From NCBI GenBank assembly GCA_947625905.1, contig CANQQJ010000035.1:1-34095 (forward strand): DNA of 34,095 nucleotides. The letters run 5' to 3'. The first letter of the stretch is position 1. The number at the start of each line of letters is the position of its first letter. Below are positions 1 to 7,483 of the stretch, one piece after another. A program made the translations under genes and the position numbers. Source of the stretch: an uncultured Clostridia bacterium (GTDB lineage Bacteria > Bacillota > Clostridia > Monoglobales > Monoglobaceae). The notes under the pieces are model-generated. The model ran no database searches. It was not told where the DNA came from and was given only the letters and a program-made list of their open reading frames with translations.

Positions 1-73
1 CAAGTCAATTTCTGCCTCGGTAAAACAGATTATATTACCGTTTTGGAGTTTACACAAAATTCGGGATAGTGCC
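1..73. mobile_element. possible right end of an IS256-family element (cut by window edge)
   Basis: Positions 46-73 contain a TTTACACAAAA block followed by a GGGATAGTGCC edge. This resembles the terminal inverted repeats of IS256/mutator-type insertion sequences, which commonly carry a TTTACACAAAA core. A short open frame on the plus strand stops at 21-23, which would suit the end of a transposase lying outside the window. The other end and the transposase are not visible, so this is resemblance only. If correct, the element borders the AT-rich cassette that follows. Confidence 0.3.
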
Positions 74-208
74 AAAACATGCGCTGTTTGTATTTCCAGT
101 CATATAAAATATTTTCTATATATTATCATTACTTTTAATTATATTATACTCTAATACAAGGTATTTCTCTATTTTTAAATATTTAAAATGCTGATATAAT
201 CCCAACAG

Positions 209-245
209 AAAATAGATAGAGCAAATATTTCTCTATCCATTTTAA
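209..245 (-). terminator. hairpin at the 3' end of the radical SAM cassette
   Basis: Seven-base-pair stem GATAGAG (215-221) with CTCTATC (231-237) around an A/T-rich loop, followed on the minus strand by a short T-rich tract. It lies about 35 bases beyond the radical SAM stop codon. It belongs to the same hairpin family as those at 4477-4511 and 17938-17971, although its stem is shorter. Confidence 0.5.
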
Positions 246-272
246 AATTGTATGTATATTTTCTTATATAAT

Positions 273-1946
273 CTAATTAAGTCCAAACATTCTATAATAA
301 TATGATTTGTTTTTTTCCATCTTATTTTTTTTTACTAAATAAAATGGTAAAATTTCATTTAAACTTGGACTGTGATATTTTTCTAAAACTGCCTGTTCAT
401 TTTTGCAGTTAGATAATATATTCAAGAGCTCAATTCGCTCTGTATCAGATAATTTTTCATATTCCGTTTTCCATTTATTAATTAATCCATTGTTATCAAA
501 ATACTCTCGATATCTTATGAAGTCACTTGGCATAGTAAGAATGGATTCAAACTCTTCTTCGCTTTCTCCATATGCACGTAGGAAAAAATCTTTTTCCTTT
601 GGGACAACTCCAGAGGTAACATTAAGTATTATGTTAATTGACTTTAAATATTTTGCATTCCAGTATTTCCCTATGTAACTCCTGTCTGTGTGTTCTATAG
701 AGGCATATTTCATAGGAAAAGAAAAAAATGTTTTAATATTTTTATTTTTTTCACAATATTTTACATTAAGATATAACCTTTTCCATAAGTCCTGCGGTTT
801 TTCTTTAAAATTATATAATAAATAATTCGAAAAATGTTCGATTCCTGCTTTTGATGCCATAGTAATTGCATTAAAATAGGCAACCTTAGTGTTTATATCA
901 TCGAAGGCTATTCGACATGGCTTAATAGCTAATTTTGCCAATAACTGTGCTTTTTCGGGCGTAAATAATCTTGCATCTAACCCTTGATTAAAGTCTACAT
1001 ATCGTTTAATTTTATGATAATTATAGCGTTCAAAAAAATCTGTTATGTATTCTTGATGCTCTATTAAATATTTAACAAAACCTTCATTATCGTCAGATGA
1101 GATTAAAGCAAAAAGGGGTTGTAATTTATTTTTGTCAATATTACTTATACGTCCTACGTTTATGCTATTAATTTCTTTTTTTATTCTTTCTAATAAATAT
1201 AAATACTGCTTATTGATTTCTTGGCGTTTAATAAGGCTTTGAATGTAAAAGCGCATCTTGTTATTTTTTTTAATAGTATTATTTTTAGCTCCAAAACCTA
1301 AATTGACTAATGTGATAACATTTCTTTCCAAATTTACAGAGTTAAGTGCGTTGTTATCCATTATCAATAATTGTTTTTTTATTCCAAAATGTTCATCAAC
1401 ATTTAAAATCTGTTCTTTAATATTTTCACATTCATAATAAACTGGTTCTAATGTTTTTACAGCACAAAAAGAACACTTCCTTGGGCACCCACGTGAAGTA
1501 TAGACGAAATAACTATCAGCAGCTGGATAATCATAAGGTATATCCCATAAGATGTCATAATCTAATGGTAAAATATCGATATTAACATTATCATCATATC
1601 CAAGGATATTTGATGATGTTAACTGCCCTTTTAAAATATTTATACCAGGAATCGCACCCTCAAATCGTTCCGGCATTATGGTTGAAGCTATTCCTCCAAC
1701 ATAAACATTATTAATTCCTACAATCTCAACATAGTACCGTATTGTTTCAATACAAACATCAAAATCAAATGTGAATAGCGTCGTTATAAAAACCTTCTCA
1801 AAATCGGACACAACCTTTTGAGGTAGCAATCCTTTTTGGAATTCAACGAAATCACCTTTCAATTTGAAATATGTTGCTATCTTCATTAATCCTATGGGAG
1901 GGTACTTATTTTTATAATTAGGTTCTACCAATAAAATACGTTCCAT
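273..1946 (-). CDS. radical SAM protein with an N-terminal B12-binding-like region and a large insertion
   Basis: A 557-residue protein, third and last gene of an AT-rich operon. The N-terminus (about 1-110) has the look of a Rossmann/B12-binding-like domain of COG1032-type radical SAM proteins (RILLVEPN, then P-P-I-G-L), but I see no clear cobalamin-binding histidine motif. The radical SAM cluster motif C-x3-C-x2-C is intact (C154, C158, C161 in SRGCPRKCSFC). Further into the barrel is a conserved-looking FNQGLDARL segment (about 319-327), which I recall from other radical SAM proteins of unknown function. Between them, about 211-315 is a lysine- and isoleucine-rich insertion. It starts 37 bases after the ATPase stop, with GGTG as a likely ribosome binding site. 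The substrate is unknown; the fold and cluster are confident, the role is not. Confidence 0.85.
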   Translation of the reverse strand: MERILLVEPNYKNKYPPIGLMKIATYFKLKGDFVEFQKGLLPQKVVSDFEKVFITTLFTFDFDVCIETIRYYVEIVGINNVYVGGIASTIMPERFEGAIPGINILKGQLTSSNILGYDDNVNIDILPLDYDILWDIPYDYPAADSYFVYTSRGCPRKCSFCAVKTLEPVYYECENIKEQILNVDEHFGIKKQLLIMDNNALNSVNLERNVITLVNLGFGAKNNTIKKNNKMRFYIQSLIKRQEINKQYLYLLERIKKEINSINVGRISNIDKNKLQPLFALISSDDNEGFVKYLIEHQEYITDFFERYNYHKIKRYVDFNQGLDARLFTPEKAQLLAKLAIKPCRIAFDDINTKVAYFNAITMASKAGIEHFSNYLLYNFKEKPQDLWKRLYLNVKYCEKNKNIKTFFSFPMKYASIEHTDRSYIGKYWNAKYLKSINIILNVTSGVVPKEKDFFLRAYGESEEEFESILTMPSDFIRYREYFDNNGLINKWKTEYEKLSDTERIELLNILSNCKNEQAVLEKYHSPSLNEILPFYLVKKNKMEKNKSYYYRMFGLN

Positions 1947-1983
1947 TATATCACCATTAATAATTTATATAACTGAAGTCATT

Positions 1984-3447
1984 TCATAAGTTTGATGTCT
2001 TATGATAATTGGCATCTAGCCATGTTTTAAAATCATCAAAACATGTATCAGGATAAAAGACTTCGGTTTGTGTAAGATACCGTTTTATCAAAGAATTAAT
2101 TTCTTTAGATATTTTGCTTTTAATAATACGCTTTTTCTCCGTTGCATTCAAGGAGTCGAAACTCACATCTTGCGGAGAATCTTCTGGCATTGTAATTTTA
2201 TCTTGTGCTAATATTTCCAATGCTTCCAGGGCCTTTTTCTTGCTCGCAATTAATTTTTCTTCTGTGGTTTCGTTTTTCCTCTTTATGCTATTATAATTAG
2301 AGAGGGCATACCTTGCCATATATACATTATTAACAAATTCTCCAATTAAATTTAAAAAATCTAATGCATCATTATCTGTCACGTCAATAAAAGTTCTGCG
2401 TGCGTTTGGTGAAATATTCAATTTATCAACTATATAAATCATTGCTCCGATTCCTTTTGTGGTCTGTATTAATTCATATAGACTATGGTCGGTTAATCCA
2501 TATTGTTGTAAAGCTGGCACAAGCTCATTTTCATCACAAAGCAACATATTATCAATGTATACACGAATTCCAGAAAAAGAATTTTTATTGTCAATTACTA
2601 TTTTATTATTAGAAAAAGTGTGCATACATACAGCATATTTTTCTAAGTTGCATTTACATGTATATTTCCGTAACATATCCGTTCGTATCGGTCTAATAAT
2701 TTTTTCATTTTCATAATAAATATCAAAGGCTTTTGCTGGTATGACCGAAGATTCAAATGCTGGCTCATAGCTTAAACTTTCAAATAGCTCATGTAACTCA
2801 TGATTATTAAACTCATCAGAAAACGGAACTGGAAGAAGCCAACCCAAGCTATCAATAAATTTTTTGTCTTTAATTGTACTATATAAAACATCTTTAATCC
2901 CTTTAAGAACAACTAAAAAACCACTATTTCTTTCAGAAAATAAGTTTCCTATTTTTTTATTATCTATTGAATTCATACTGTTGTCATAGTCAAAAGAACC
3001 GATTTTTGACATTAAGTTAGTAAAACTCATCGAATTAAAATCTTTTGATTTTTTTATTTGGTTATATTTTTCCCCATCAATTGTAAACGACTGAAAGGAA
3101 GAATTCTTATAGTCTAATATATTTATAAAACACAATTTTTTGCAATAAGATAAACCCGAAAGTCTTCCTATGCCTTTATATCCAATATTTAGAGTTTTTA
3201 TTTTATTTGAATTTGCTATATCAAGCATCTTGCTTGCAAATTCTTCGTGTTTGATTCCTGTTCCGTTATCTAGGAAATATAAGTCTCTTCCATGTAACCA
3301 TATACGGGCGCCAAGAGTGCTTGAATTGCATTCTGTTGACACGTTACTAAATGCATCAACAGAATTTTGAATATATTCTCTAAAGACAACTATTGGCTTA
3401 TCATACAAAGATTCAGTTATAATACTCACGATATTTGCTCCTACCAT
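1984..3447 (-). CDS. HSP90-like (GHKL) ATP-binding protein
   Basis: A 487-residue protein with the Bergerat ATP-binding motifs near its N-terminus: an N-box (E24, N28, D31 in REYIQNSVDAF), the DxGxG motif (D60-N-G-T-G64) and a glycine-rich lid IGYKGIGRLSG (88-98). This arrangement is of the HSP90/MORC/MutL type and not a histidine kinase: there is no dimerisation/phosphoacceptor region upstream. The remainder (about 110-487) has no domain I recognise and ends in a charged helical segment. The start codon lies 5 bases after the stop of the upstream cyclase-like gene, and its AAGGGGG ribosome binding site overlaps that gene's end, so the two are probably translationally coupled. Family assignment is firm; the partner and client are unknown. 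HSP90-like ATPases recur in several bacterial defence systems, but no specific system matches here. Confidence 0.85.
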   Translation of the reverse strand: MVGANIVSIITESLYDKPIVVFREYIQNSVDAFSNVSTECNSSTLGARIWLHGRDLYFLDNGTGIKHEEFASKMLDIANSNKIKTLNIGYKGIGRLSGLSYCKKLCFINILDYKNSSFQSFTIDGEKYNQIKKSKDFNSMSFTNLMSKIGSFDYDNSMNSIDNKKIGNLFSERNSGFLVVLKGIKDVLYSTIKDKKFIDSLGWLLPVPFSDEFNNHELHELFESLSYEPAFESSVIPAKAFDIYYENEKIIRPIRTDMLRKYTCKCNLEKYAVCMHTFSNNKIVIDNKNSFSGIRVYIDNMLLCDENELVPALQQYGLTDHSLYELIQTTKGIGAMIYIVDKLNISPNARRTFIDVTDNDALDFLNLIGEFVNNVYMARYALSNYNSIKRKNETTEEKLIASKKKALEALEILAQDKITMPEDSPQDVSFDSLNATEKKRIIKSKISKEINSLIKRYLTQTEVFYPDTCFDDFKTWLDANYHKTSNL

Positions 3448-3452
3448 ATCTA

Positions 3453-4271
3453 TTATACCCCCTTATTATACGTTTTTTTCAATATATCTTTACTATATTT
3501 TTTAAATTCTTCCTTTAAATATTGATATTTTTGATAATTTCTGTCATCAAATTCAAATCTTGCTGAATTTTCTTCTATATATTTTTTGATTTTGTCGGTT
3601 GTAATATTATCAATTTCCTTAAACGCTATGCTGCTACTAAAATATTGTAACAATTCGTTTGTTGGAACATCCACAAACGGTTTCACCGTGTACCTACCAC
3701 AAATTTTATCTTCTAATATGAATTCTTTAGCGTCTTTGTTGGCCGACAAATCATCATATGTTCTTTTATCAAGAGAAATGCGAGGAAATTTTGCAATTTC
3801 GTTTTCGAGAAGATAAGCCTTTATCACACAGTCTCCATAAAATTGATGTTTTTTAGCCATAAATAAACGACCTTTTGCAATTCCGCCTCTAAAAAAGACA
3901 TCTTTACTCATGGCATATAAGCTAAAGTGCAAATATATTTTTATAAAGCCAATTAAATGATCAATTTTGTCGGTATAAAAGTATAAGCTATCAGAGGTTT
4001 GTCCAGCACCACAATTTTTATCTTCTAAAAATCTTGTGTTATTCATTAAATGATTATAATATTTAAATATATCCATATATTTTGATACAGATTTTTTATC
4101 ATTATTATTTTTATTATCATCAAATGTTTGTTTAAAACCTAGTATATCAATAAAAGAAAAAAACATATTATTGTGCTCATCATATTCGAGCATAGCTGCG
4201 TTTTCAGAAGATAATACATCTATAGAAGGTAAATCATCTTCTATAATCGGTTTTGGGTTTTTATAAGCCAT
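3453..4271 (-). CDS. class III nucleotide-cyclase-like protein
   Basis: A 272-residue soluble protein, first gene of the cassette. FSFIDILGF (about 38-46) matches the F-x-D-I-x-G-F start of class III adenylate/guanylate cyclase domains, giving the first metal Asp at D42. QTSDSLYFY (91-99) sits where the second metal Asp is expected (D94). RGGIAKGRLF (128-137) matches the R-x-GI-x-x-G loop, and FYGDCVIKAYLLE (144-156) matches the later G-D-x-V-N-x-A block. The lysine that usually reads adenine four residues before the second Asp is replaced by glycine, so base preference cannot be called. The C-terminus (about 220-272) is a lysine-rich helix. Strong AAGGAGA ribosome binding site 6 bases upstream. 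It could be an active cyclase, as in Pycsar-type signalling, or a catalytically altered relative. Confidence 0.65.
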   Translation of the reverse strand: MAYKNPKPIIEDDLPSIDVLSSENAAMLEYDEHNNMFFSFIDILGFKQTFDDNKNNNDKKSVSKYMDIFKYYNHLMNNTRFLEDKNCGAGQTSDSLYFYTDKIDHLIGFIKIYLHFSLYAMSKDVFFRGGIAKGRLFMAKKHQFYGDCVIKAYLLENEIAKFPRISLDKRTYDDLSANKDAKEFILEDKICGRYTVKPFVDVPTNELLQYFSSSIAFKEIDNITTDKIKKYIEENSARFEFDDRNYQKYQYLKEEFKKYSKDILKKTYNKGV

Positions 4272-4322
4272 AATATTTCTCCTTATGTATATTTCGCACT
4301 TTCATATTTAATGATTATATAT

Positions 4323-4351
4323 AATATATCATATTACGACATAATAATCAA
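4323..4351 (-). promoter_or_regulatory. sigma-A-type promoter of the three-gene cassette
   Basis: On the minus strand, TTGATT (4346-4351), a 17-base spacer, then TATATT (4323-4328). The predicted start is about 45 bases before the first cassette gene. The whole cassette can be read from it, since the genes are separated by only 5 and 37 bases. Confidence 0.6.
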
Positions 4352-4476
4352 TATTTTTTGTAAAATTTAAAGAGCTCATCTTTAGCTGACATATTCTAAA
4401 ATAACACGTGGTTTAACACAAAATATACTTTTTCACGTACTCTTAAACGCTCTACAATACCAATTATTATACATAA

Positions 4477-4511
4477 AAAACGGATAGATCTAATTCTTTT
4501 CTATCCGTTTT
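4477..4511. terminator. bidirectional intrinsic terminator
   Basis: Perfect 12-base-pair inverted repeat AAAACGGATAGA (4477-4488) with TCTATCCGTTTT (4500-4511). On the minus strand it ends in a run of six T and lies about 80 bases beyond the nif3-like stop. It also separates that gene from the cassette promoter. Confidence 0.85.
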
Positions 4512-4566
4512 AAATTTTACTCTGTTTGGCAGACCTCGTAATTTGATATTTATTACTGTCTTATGG

Positions 4567-4594
4567 AAGTTTGCCCTCAAAGGGAAACTTTTTT
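4567..4594 (+). terminator. hairpin with T-tract facing the plus strand, no plus-strand gene to serve
   Basis: AAGTTT plus CCCT (4567-4577, one bulged G) pair with AGGG plus AAACTT (4581-4590), followed by a T-rich tract on the plus strand. It abuts the nif3-like stop codon. No plus-strand gene precedes it; it may be a relic of a gene replaced by the cassette, or contribute weakly to nif3 termination. Confidence 0.35.
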
Positions 4595-5393
4595 ATCTTT
4601 TTTTGTAGGGCTCCGCGGTGGATCTTATTATTCGGAGATCGGGAAAGCGTTCTTTCAGGAAGTCCTCCATAAAGCCGCATATGATATTTTCGGTCTCAAA
4701 GTGGCCCGCGTCGATCAGATTTATGCCCAGCTCCAGCGCCAGCTGCGCCTCGTGGTGCTTTATTTCCGAGGTAATATAGACGTCGGCGCCCGCGTTGTAG
4801 GCGCAGTAGATCAAGTCTCCGCCGCTGCCGCTGCATACCGCCGCGGTGGTGACGACCTCTGACGGGTCCCCCACATAGCTTATCGCGGCGCAGCCCAGCA
4901 CGCTCTTGACATAATCAACATAGTCCGCCAGCTCGGTGGGAGTGTCCAGCCGTCCGACCCTGCCGATGTTGTCAAGGGGCTTGCCTCCGCCGTCAACGCA
5001 CTCCGAGTCGAGAAAGTGCCGCGTGTCAACTATGTCCAGCTTGTCGCAGAGTATGTCGTTCATGCCTCCGTCCGCGATGTCAAAATTGGTGTGGGCGCTG
5101 TAGAGCGCGACGTCGTTTTTGATAAGATTGATGATCACGCTGCCGGTCACGTCCTGCTCGACAACGCGGTTTACCGAAGTGAAGATCAGCGGATGGTGGG
5201 TTATGATCATATCCGCGCCCATGTCTATCGCCTCGCGGACATTGCGGCTCGTGCCGTCCAGCGCGATATAGACCGCGCTCACTTCCTTTTCAAGATCGCC
5301 GACCATCAGGCCCACGTTGTCCCAGGGCTCGGCCAGTTCCCGCGGAGCCAGACTCTCGATATGGTCCGCGATCTGTTTAACGGTTGTTGACAT
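4593..5393 (-). CDS. Nif3-like dinuclear metal-centre protein (YqfO type)
   Basis: A 266-residue Nif3/DUF34 family protein. Metal ligands expected of the family are visible: THHPLIF (H66, H67), SAHTNFD (H101, D105) and DAGHFETE (H231, E235). It is the short form without the PII-like insert present in the roughly 370-residue B. subtilis YqfO. The family forms toroidal hexamers; its biochemical role is disputed (GTP cyclohydrolase I type 2 annotations are unreliable). GGAG lies 8 bases before the ATG. In many Firmicutes the gene follows trmK near dnaG and rpoD; here trmK is directly upstream on the same strand, with a 263-base gap. Confidence 0.92.
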   Translation of the reverse strand: MSTTVKQIADHIESLAPRELAEPWDNVGLMVGDLEKEVSAVYIALDGTSRNVREAIDMGADMIITHHPLIFTSVNRVVEQDVTGSVIINLIKNDVALYSAHTNFDIADGGMNDILCDKLDIVDTRHFLDSECVDGGGKPLDNIGRVGRLDTPTELADYVDYVKSVLGCAAISYVGDPSEVVTTAAVCSGSGGDLIYCAYNAGADVYITSEIKHHEAQLALELGINLIDAGHFETENIICGFMEDFLKERFPDLRIIRSTAEPYKKR

Positions 5394-5444
5394 AAGATCA
5401 CTCCTTTATATTTTACGATTGATGTATTTGTACGTATTATATAC

Positions 5445-5463
5445 GGGCGGATAATATCCGCCC
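5445..5463. promoter_or_regulatory. 19-base near-perfect palindrome upstream of the nif3-like gene
   Basis: GGGCGGATA (5445-5453) and TATCCGCCC (5455-5463) form 9-base arms around a single central A, about 50 bases before the nif3-like start. The one-base centre makes it a poor RNA hairpin but a good dimeric operator shape. The rest of the 5464-5656 gap has only further GC-rich short inverted repeats (5516-5536, 5557-5581) and no gene. Confidence 0.4.
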
Positions 5464-5656
5464 TTGAGTATAGAAAAACTCTGTTTTTCAAAATTTAAAA
5501 AGCCCATGCCCAATTCCGCCCGCCACACCCGGGCGGGTCCGCTCCGCCCTTCGGTCGGAACGGATTAGAGGACTTCGTTCCCTAAAACCCCTGAAAATAC
5601 GCGGCTTTATTACCGCTGCATCAAAAACACATTTTCAACAGTTTGAGGCGGATAAG

Positions 5657-6340
5657 CTATGACAATTTTGACAGAATCGCTTTCGTGCGCTTAAGCTCGG
5701 CTTTCGCCTCGGGCGCCGCCGAGCGGCTCAGTCCGATTATTTTCGCCTCAAGGGCGTTTGTCAGTTTTTTGAGATATTTGTCGAAATTTTTCGGTTTCCG
5801 CTCAAGCAGGTCCCGTCCGGCAAGGCGCTCGTGGGGCTCAAGCGGCGCGTGGACCGTTCTTGTCGGCGACATTGAAATTATATTATATATTTTGCCGCCC
5901 TCGACCGCCAAATACTCCCGTATATCCGAATATCCGCTTTGGTATATATAGTCGCGGAACTCGGGCACCGACGACATAGGCTGCGTTATGATCAGCTTTG
6001 CGGCACTAACGTTTTCGGGCGAGCGTTCAAGTATCTCCGCGATCGTCTCGCCGCCCATTCCGGCTATAATTATCGTGTCCGCTGTGTCTACGGGCGTCAG
6101 CGGCTCAAGACCCGCGCCCAAGCGCAGCGAGATCATTCCGCTCATGCCGTGCTTGCGCACTGTCTCGGCCGCCCGCGCCAGCGGACCTTCGGCTATGTCC
6201 GAAGCGATCGCTCTTTTTGCTTTTCCCCGCTCGATCAAATACACGGGAAGATAGGCGTGATCGGTGCCGATATCGGCGGTCAGTTCCGACCGGTCAACAA
6301 GGGCGGCCAAAGTTTCAAGCCGCGGCGTGAGTTTTATCAT
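5657..6340 (-). CDS. trmK: tRNA (adenine(22)-N(1))-methyltransferase
   Basis: A 227-residue class I SAM-dependent methyltransferase matching TrmK (B. subtilis YqfN), which makes m1A22 in tRNA. The SAM-binding segment is ADIGTDHAYLPVYL near the N-terminus, followed by the family's IIAGMGGETI and LIITQPMSS segments in the catalytic domain. The frame is open to 6451, but the ATG at 6340 is preferred: it is preceded by AAAGGG, and the extra 37 upstream residues are hydrophobic, AT-rich and overlap the promoter. It precedes the nif3-like gene and is divergent from dgt. Confidence 0.93.
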   Translation of the reverse strand: MIKLTPRLETLAALVDRSELTADIGTDHAYLPVYLIERGKAKRAIASDIAEGPLARAAETVRKHGMSGMISLRLGAGLEPLTPVDTADTIIIAGMGGETIAEILERSPENVSAAKLIITQPMSSVPEFRDYIYQSGYSDIREYLAVEGGKIYNIISMSPTRTVHAPLEPHERLAGRDLLERKPKNFDKYLKKLTNALEAKIIGLSRSAAPEAKAELKRTKAILSKLS

Positions 6341-6373
6341 AGAAATTTCCCTTTTCTTCAATAAATATATATT

Positions 6374-6402
6374 AATATATAATAAAACGGATAATTTGTC
6401 AA
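6374..6402 (-). promoter_or_regulatory. consensus promoter of trmK
   Basis: Minus strand TTGACA (6397-6402), 17-base spacer, TATATT (6374-6379), reading into trmK. It lies in the 123-base divergent gap with dgt; no equally good promoter is seen for dgt. Confidence 0.75.
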
Positions 6403-6463
6403 CGCGGAATAAATAAAAGGAAAAAAGGATTTTTTGTAGAATATTAAACATAGGAGTGATTTT

Positions 6464-7468
6464 ATGAATGTCAGAGAGATGATCGAAAACCGAGAGCGCG
6501 AGTATTTGTCCGCGGGAGCGGCCCTCAGCTCAAAGTCGAAGGGCAGGCGCGAGAGCGAGGAACCGTGCGAGCTGCGCACCTGCTATCAGCGTGACCGCGA
6601 CCGCATCATCCATTCAAAGGCGTTCAGACGGCTCAAGCACAAGACGCAGGTGTTCCTGTCGCCGCAGGGCGACCACTACAGGACCCGCCTCACCCACACT
6701 CTCGAGGTGGCGCAGATCGCGAGAACGATCGCGCGTGCGCTTTGCCTCAACGAGGATCTGACCGAGGCTATAGCTCTCGGGCACGACTTGGGGCACACGC
6801 CCTTCGGACACATGGGCGAGAGGGTGCTCAATGACATCTGCCCCAAAGGATTCAGGCACAACGAGCAGAGCCTCCGTGTGGTCGACGTTTTGGAAAACGG
6901 CAAGGGCCTTAATCTAACATACGAGGTGCGCGACGGGATAGTCAATCACACGGGTGATCGAAAAGCCGAAACTCTCGAGGGCAGGGTGGTGGCGCTCTCC
7001 GATCGGATAGCCTACATAAATCACGACATCGACGACGCGGTGCGCGGCGGGGTGCTCAGCGAAAGCGACATACCCTCCGATTTCTCCGCGGTGCTCGGCA
7101 GCCGCCATTCCGTCAGGATCGACACAATGATAAAGGCGGTCATCGGCGAGAGCGAAAAACTCGGCGGCATAGCCATGGAGCCCGAGATCCACGCGGCAAT
7201 GACGGGGCTTCGGCAGTTTTTGTTCGATCGGGTATACACAAACCCGCGGCTTGAGATCGCGTCCGAGGAGGAAAAAGCGAAGAATATTATCGAGAGTCTT
7301 TACGAAAAGTTTTTAAGCGACATAGAACTGATACCGCGGGAAACGCGGGAAAACAGCCGCACCGACGATAAGCACACGATCGCCGCCGACTACATCGCGG
7401 GCATGAGCGACCCGTTCGCGGTCAAGCGGTACGAGGAACTGTACGTTCCCAAATTCTGGGTAAAATAA
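6464..7468 (+). CDS. dgt: deoxyguanosinetriphosphate triphosphohydrolase (HD domain)
   Basis: A 334-residue dGTPase-like protein that would split dGTP (or other dNTPs) into the nucleoside and tripolyphosphate. The HD metal site is complete: H78 (LTHTLEV), H107-D108 (LGHDLGHTPFGH) and D180 (LSDRIAYINHDI). The length is that of the shorter, Firmicutes/Thermus-type form and not the roughly 500-residue E. coli Dgt. TAGGAGTG lies 7 bases before the ATG. It is followed after 15 bases by dnaG, a common Clostridia order. Confidence 0.93.
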   Translation: MNVREMIENREREYLSAGAALSSKSKGRRESEEPCELRTCYQRDRDRIIHSKAFRRLKHKTQVFLSPQGDHYRTRLTHTLEVAQIARTIARALCLNEDLTEAIALGHDLGHTPFGHMGERVLNDICPKGFRHNEQSLRVVDVLENGKGLNLTYEVRDGIVNHTGDRKAETLEGRVVALSDRIAYINHDIDDAVRGGVLSESDIPSDFSAVLGSRHSVRIDTMIKAVIGESEKLGGIAMEPEIHAAMTGLRQFLFDRVYTNPRLEIASEEEKAKNIIESLYEKFLSDIELIPRETRENSRTDDKHTIAADYIAGMSDPFAVKRYEELYVPKFWVK

Positions 7469-7483
7469 AAGGAGGCGGGCCCG

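Noticed and set aside
1984..3447. Sensor histidine kinase
   Set aside because: The Bergerat motifs are at the extreme N-terminus with no upstream H-box, sensor or membrane segment, which fits HSP90/MORC-type proteins instead.
4593..5393. GTP cyclohydrolase I type 2
   Set aside because: This is a common label for Nif3-family proteins, but the family's activity is not settled and nothing in the neighbourhood points to folate synthesis.
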